The notes under the pieces were generated by a model. It had not been told where the DNA came from and searched no databases. It saw only the letters and a program-made list of their open reading frames with translations. A stretch of DNA of 13,563 nt from 66-474 sp051962095 (GTDB taxonomy: Bacteria; Pseudomonadota; Gammaproteobacteria; Xanthomonadales; Rhodanobacteraceae): contig JBQCCP010000068.1 of the NCBI GenBank assembly GCA_051962095.1, positions 1 to 13,563 on the forward strand, given 5' to 3'. Within the stretch, counting starts at the first letter, position 1. The number at the start of each line of letters is the position of its first letter. Made by a program: the position numbers and the translations under genes. Shown piece by piece: positions 13,032-13,563 of this stretch.

Positions 13032-13563
13032 ATGCCCCACAAGAACCTCAAGCTCAACGAACCGACGGGTGATGAAGTCAAAACCACCACCTGTTACATG
13101 TGCGCGTGCCGGTGCGGAATCAGAGTGCACCTGAAGAACGGCCGCGTCCGCTACATCGATGGCAATCCTGCACATCCCGTCAATCGCGGTGTGATCTGCG
13201 CCAAGGGTTCGTCGGGGATCATGCAGCATTACTCGCCGGCGCGCCTGCGCAAACCGTCGCTGCGGGTGGGCGACCGCGGCGCGCGCGAGTTCCGCGAGAT
13301 CGAATGGGACGAGGCGCTGGCGCTGGCGACCAAGTGGCTGGGCGACATCCGCGCGCGCAATCCGGACGAGCTGGCGTTCTTCACCGGCCGCGACCAGTCC
13401 CAGGCCCTGACCGGCTGGTGGGCGCAGCAGTTCGGCACCATCAACTACGCCGCGCATGGCGGGTTCTGCTCGGTGAACATGGCCGCGGCCGGCATGTACA
13501 CCTTCGGCGGTTCGTTCTGGGAATTCGGCGAGCCGGACTGGGATCGCACGAAATACCTGATGC
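13032..13563 (+). CDS. Molybdopterin oxidoreductase (DMSO reductase family), N-terminal part
   Basis: The gene runs off the right edge after 177 codons. The visible part has the N-terminal [4Fe-4S] domain: Cys21, Cys24, Cys28 and Cys56 in TTCYMCACRCG and GVICAKG, with one extra cysteine (Cys26), then the Mo4Fe4S basic residue Lys58, SPARLRKP, WDEAL and FFTGRDQSQ, the beginning of the molybdopterin-binding domain. It resembles the nitrate reductase/formate dehydrogenase type; the substrate is not recognisable. No twin-arginine signal is seen, so it is likely cytoplasmic. The start at 13032 is chosen by match to the upstream remnant; ATGs at 12984 and 12996 are in frame and would add 16 or 12 residues, and no start has a strong ribosome site. 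Confidence 0.88.
   Translation, partial: MPHKNLKLNEPTGDEVKTTTCYMCACRCGIRVHLKNGRVRYIDGNPAHPVNRGVICAKGSSGIMQHYSPARLRKPSLRVGDRGAREFREIEWDEALALATKWLGDIRARNPDELAFFTGRDQSQALTGWWAQQFGTINYAAHGGFCSVNMAAAGMYTFGGSFWEFGEPDWDRTKYLM

Overview
This 13.6 kb window is GC-rich chromosomal DNA with a mostly housekeeping gene content. It looks like a gammaproteobacterium of the Xanthomonadales/Lysobacterales type (Rhodanobacteraceae or Xanthomonadaceae-like). The reasons are the protein sequences of TrpE, Rpe, PurC, DjlA, GAPDH and the S1/P1 nuclease, the rpe-trpE neighbourhood known from Pseudomonas and relatives, and many short palindromic intergenic repeats. The assignment is by recognition only; no search was run.

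Layout, left to right. (i) 1-5857, all minus strand: the first 22 codons of a secreted protein, anthranilate synthase component I (trpE), a sensor kinase and an OmpR-type response regulator that resemble the 'proteobacterial dedicated sortase' pair (PdsS/PdsR), then ribulose-phosphate 3-epimerase (rpe). Three copies of a 110-111 nt intergenic element lie here: after the kinase, between regulator and kinase, and (inverted) between regulator and rpe. (ii) 5871-7084, minus strand: a pair of inverted REP-like hairpins, then djlA and a small periplasmic cytochrome c, which overlap by 4 nt. (iii) 7113-8599, plus strand: purC and a DUF962/Mpo1-like membrane protein. (iv) 8707-9522, minus strand: a secreted S1/P1-type zinc nuclease, divergent from (v) glyceraldehyde-3-phosphate dehydrogenase (9640-10650, plus strand), which is followed by a repeat hairpin and an intrinsic terminator. 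(vi) 10759-12665, minus strand: a WYL-domain transcription factor and a patatin-like hydrolase joined by a GTGA overlap. (vii) 12691-13563, plus strand: a molybdopterin (DMSO-reductase family) oxidoreductase that runs off the window. It is preceded by a 29-codon fossil copy of its own N-terminus and a 170-nt array of hairpins.

No phage, IS element, CRISPR array, tRNA or rRNA was seen. The unusual content is in the intergenic DNA and at gene ends: the three-copy element with conserved length and a compensated stem, repeats that supply the stop codons of the kinase and of djlA, a sortase-type two-component pair without a sortase, and the duplicated iron-sulfur N-terminus upstream of the molybdoenzyme.
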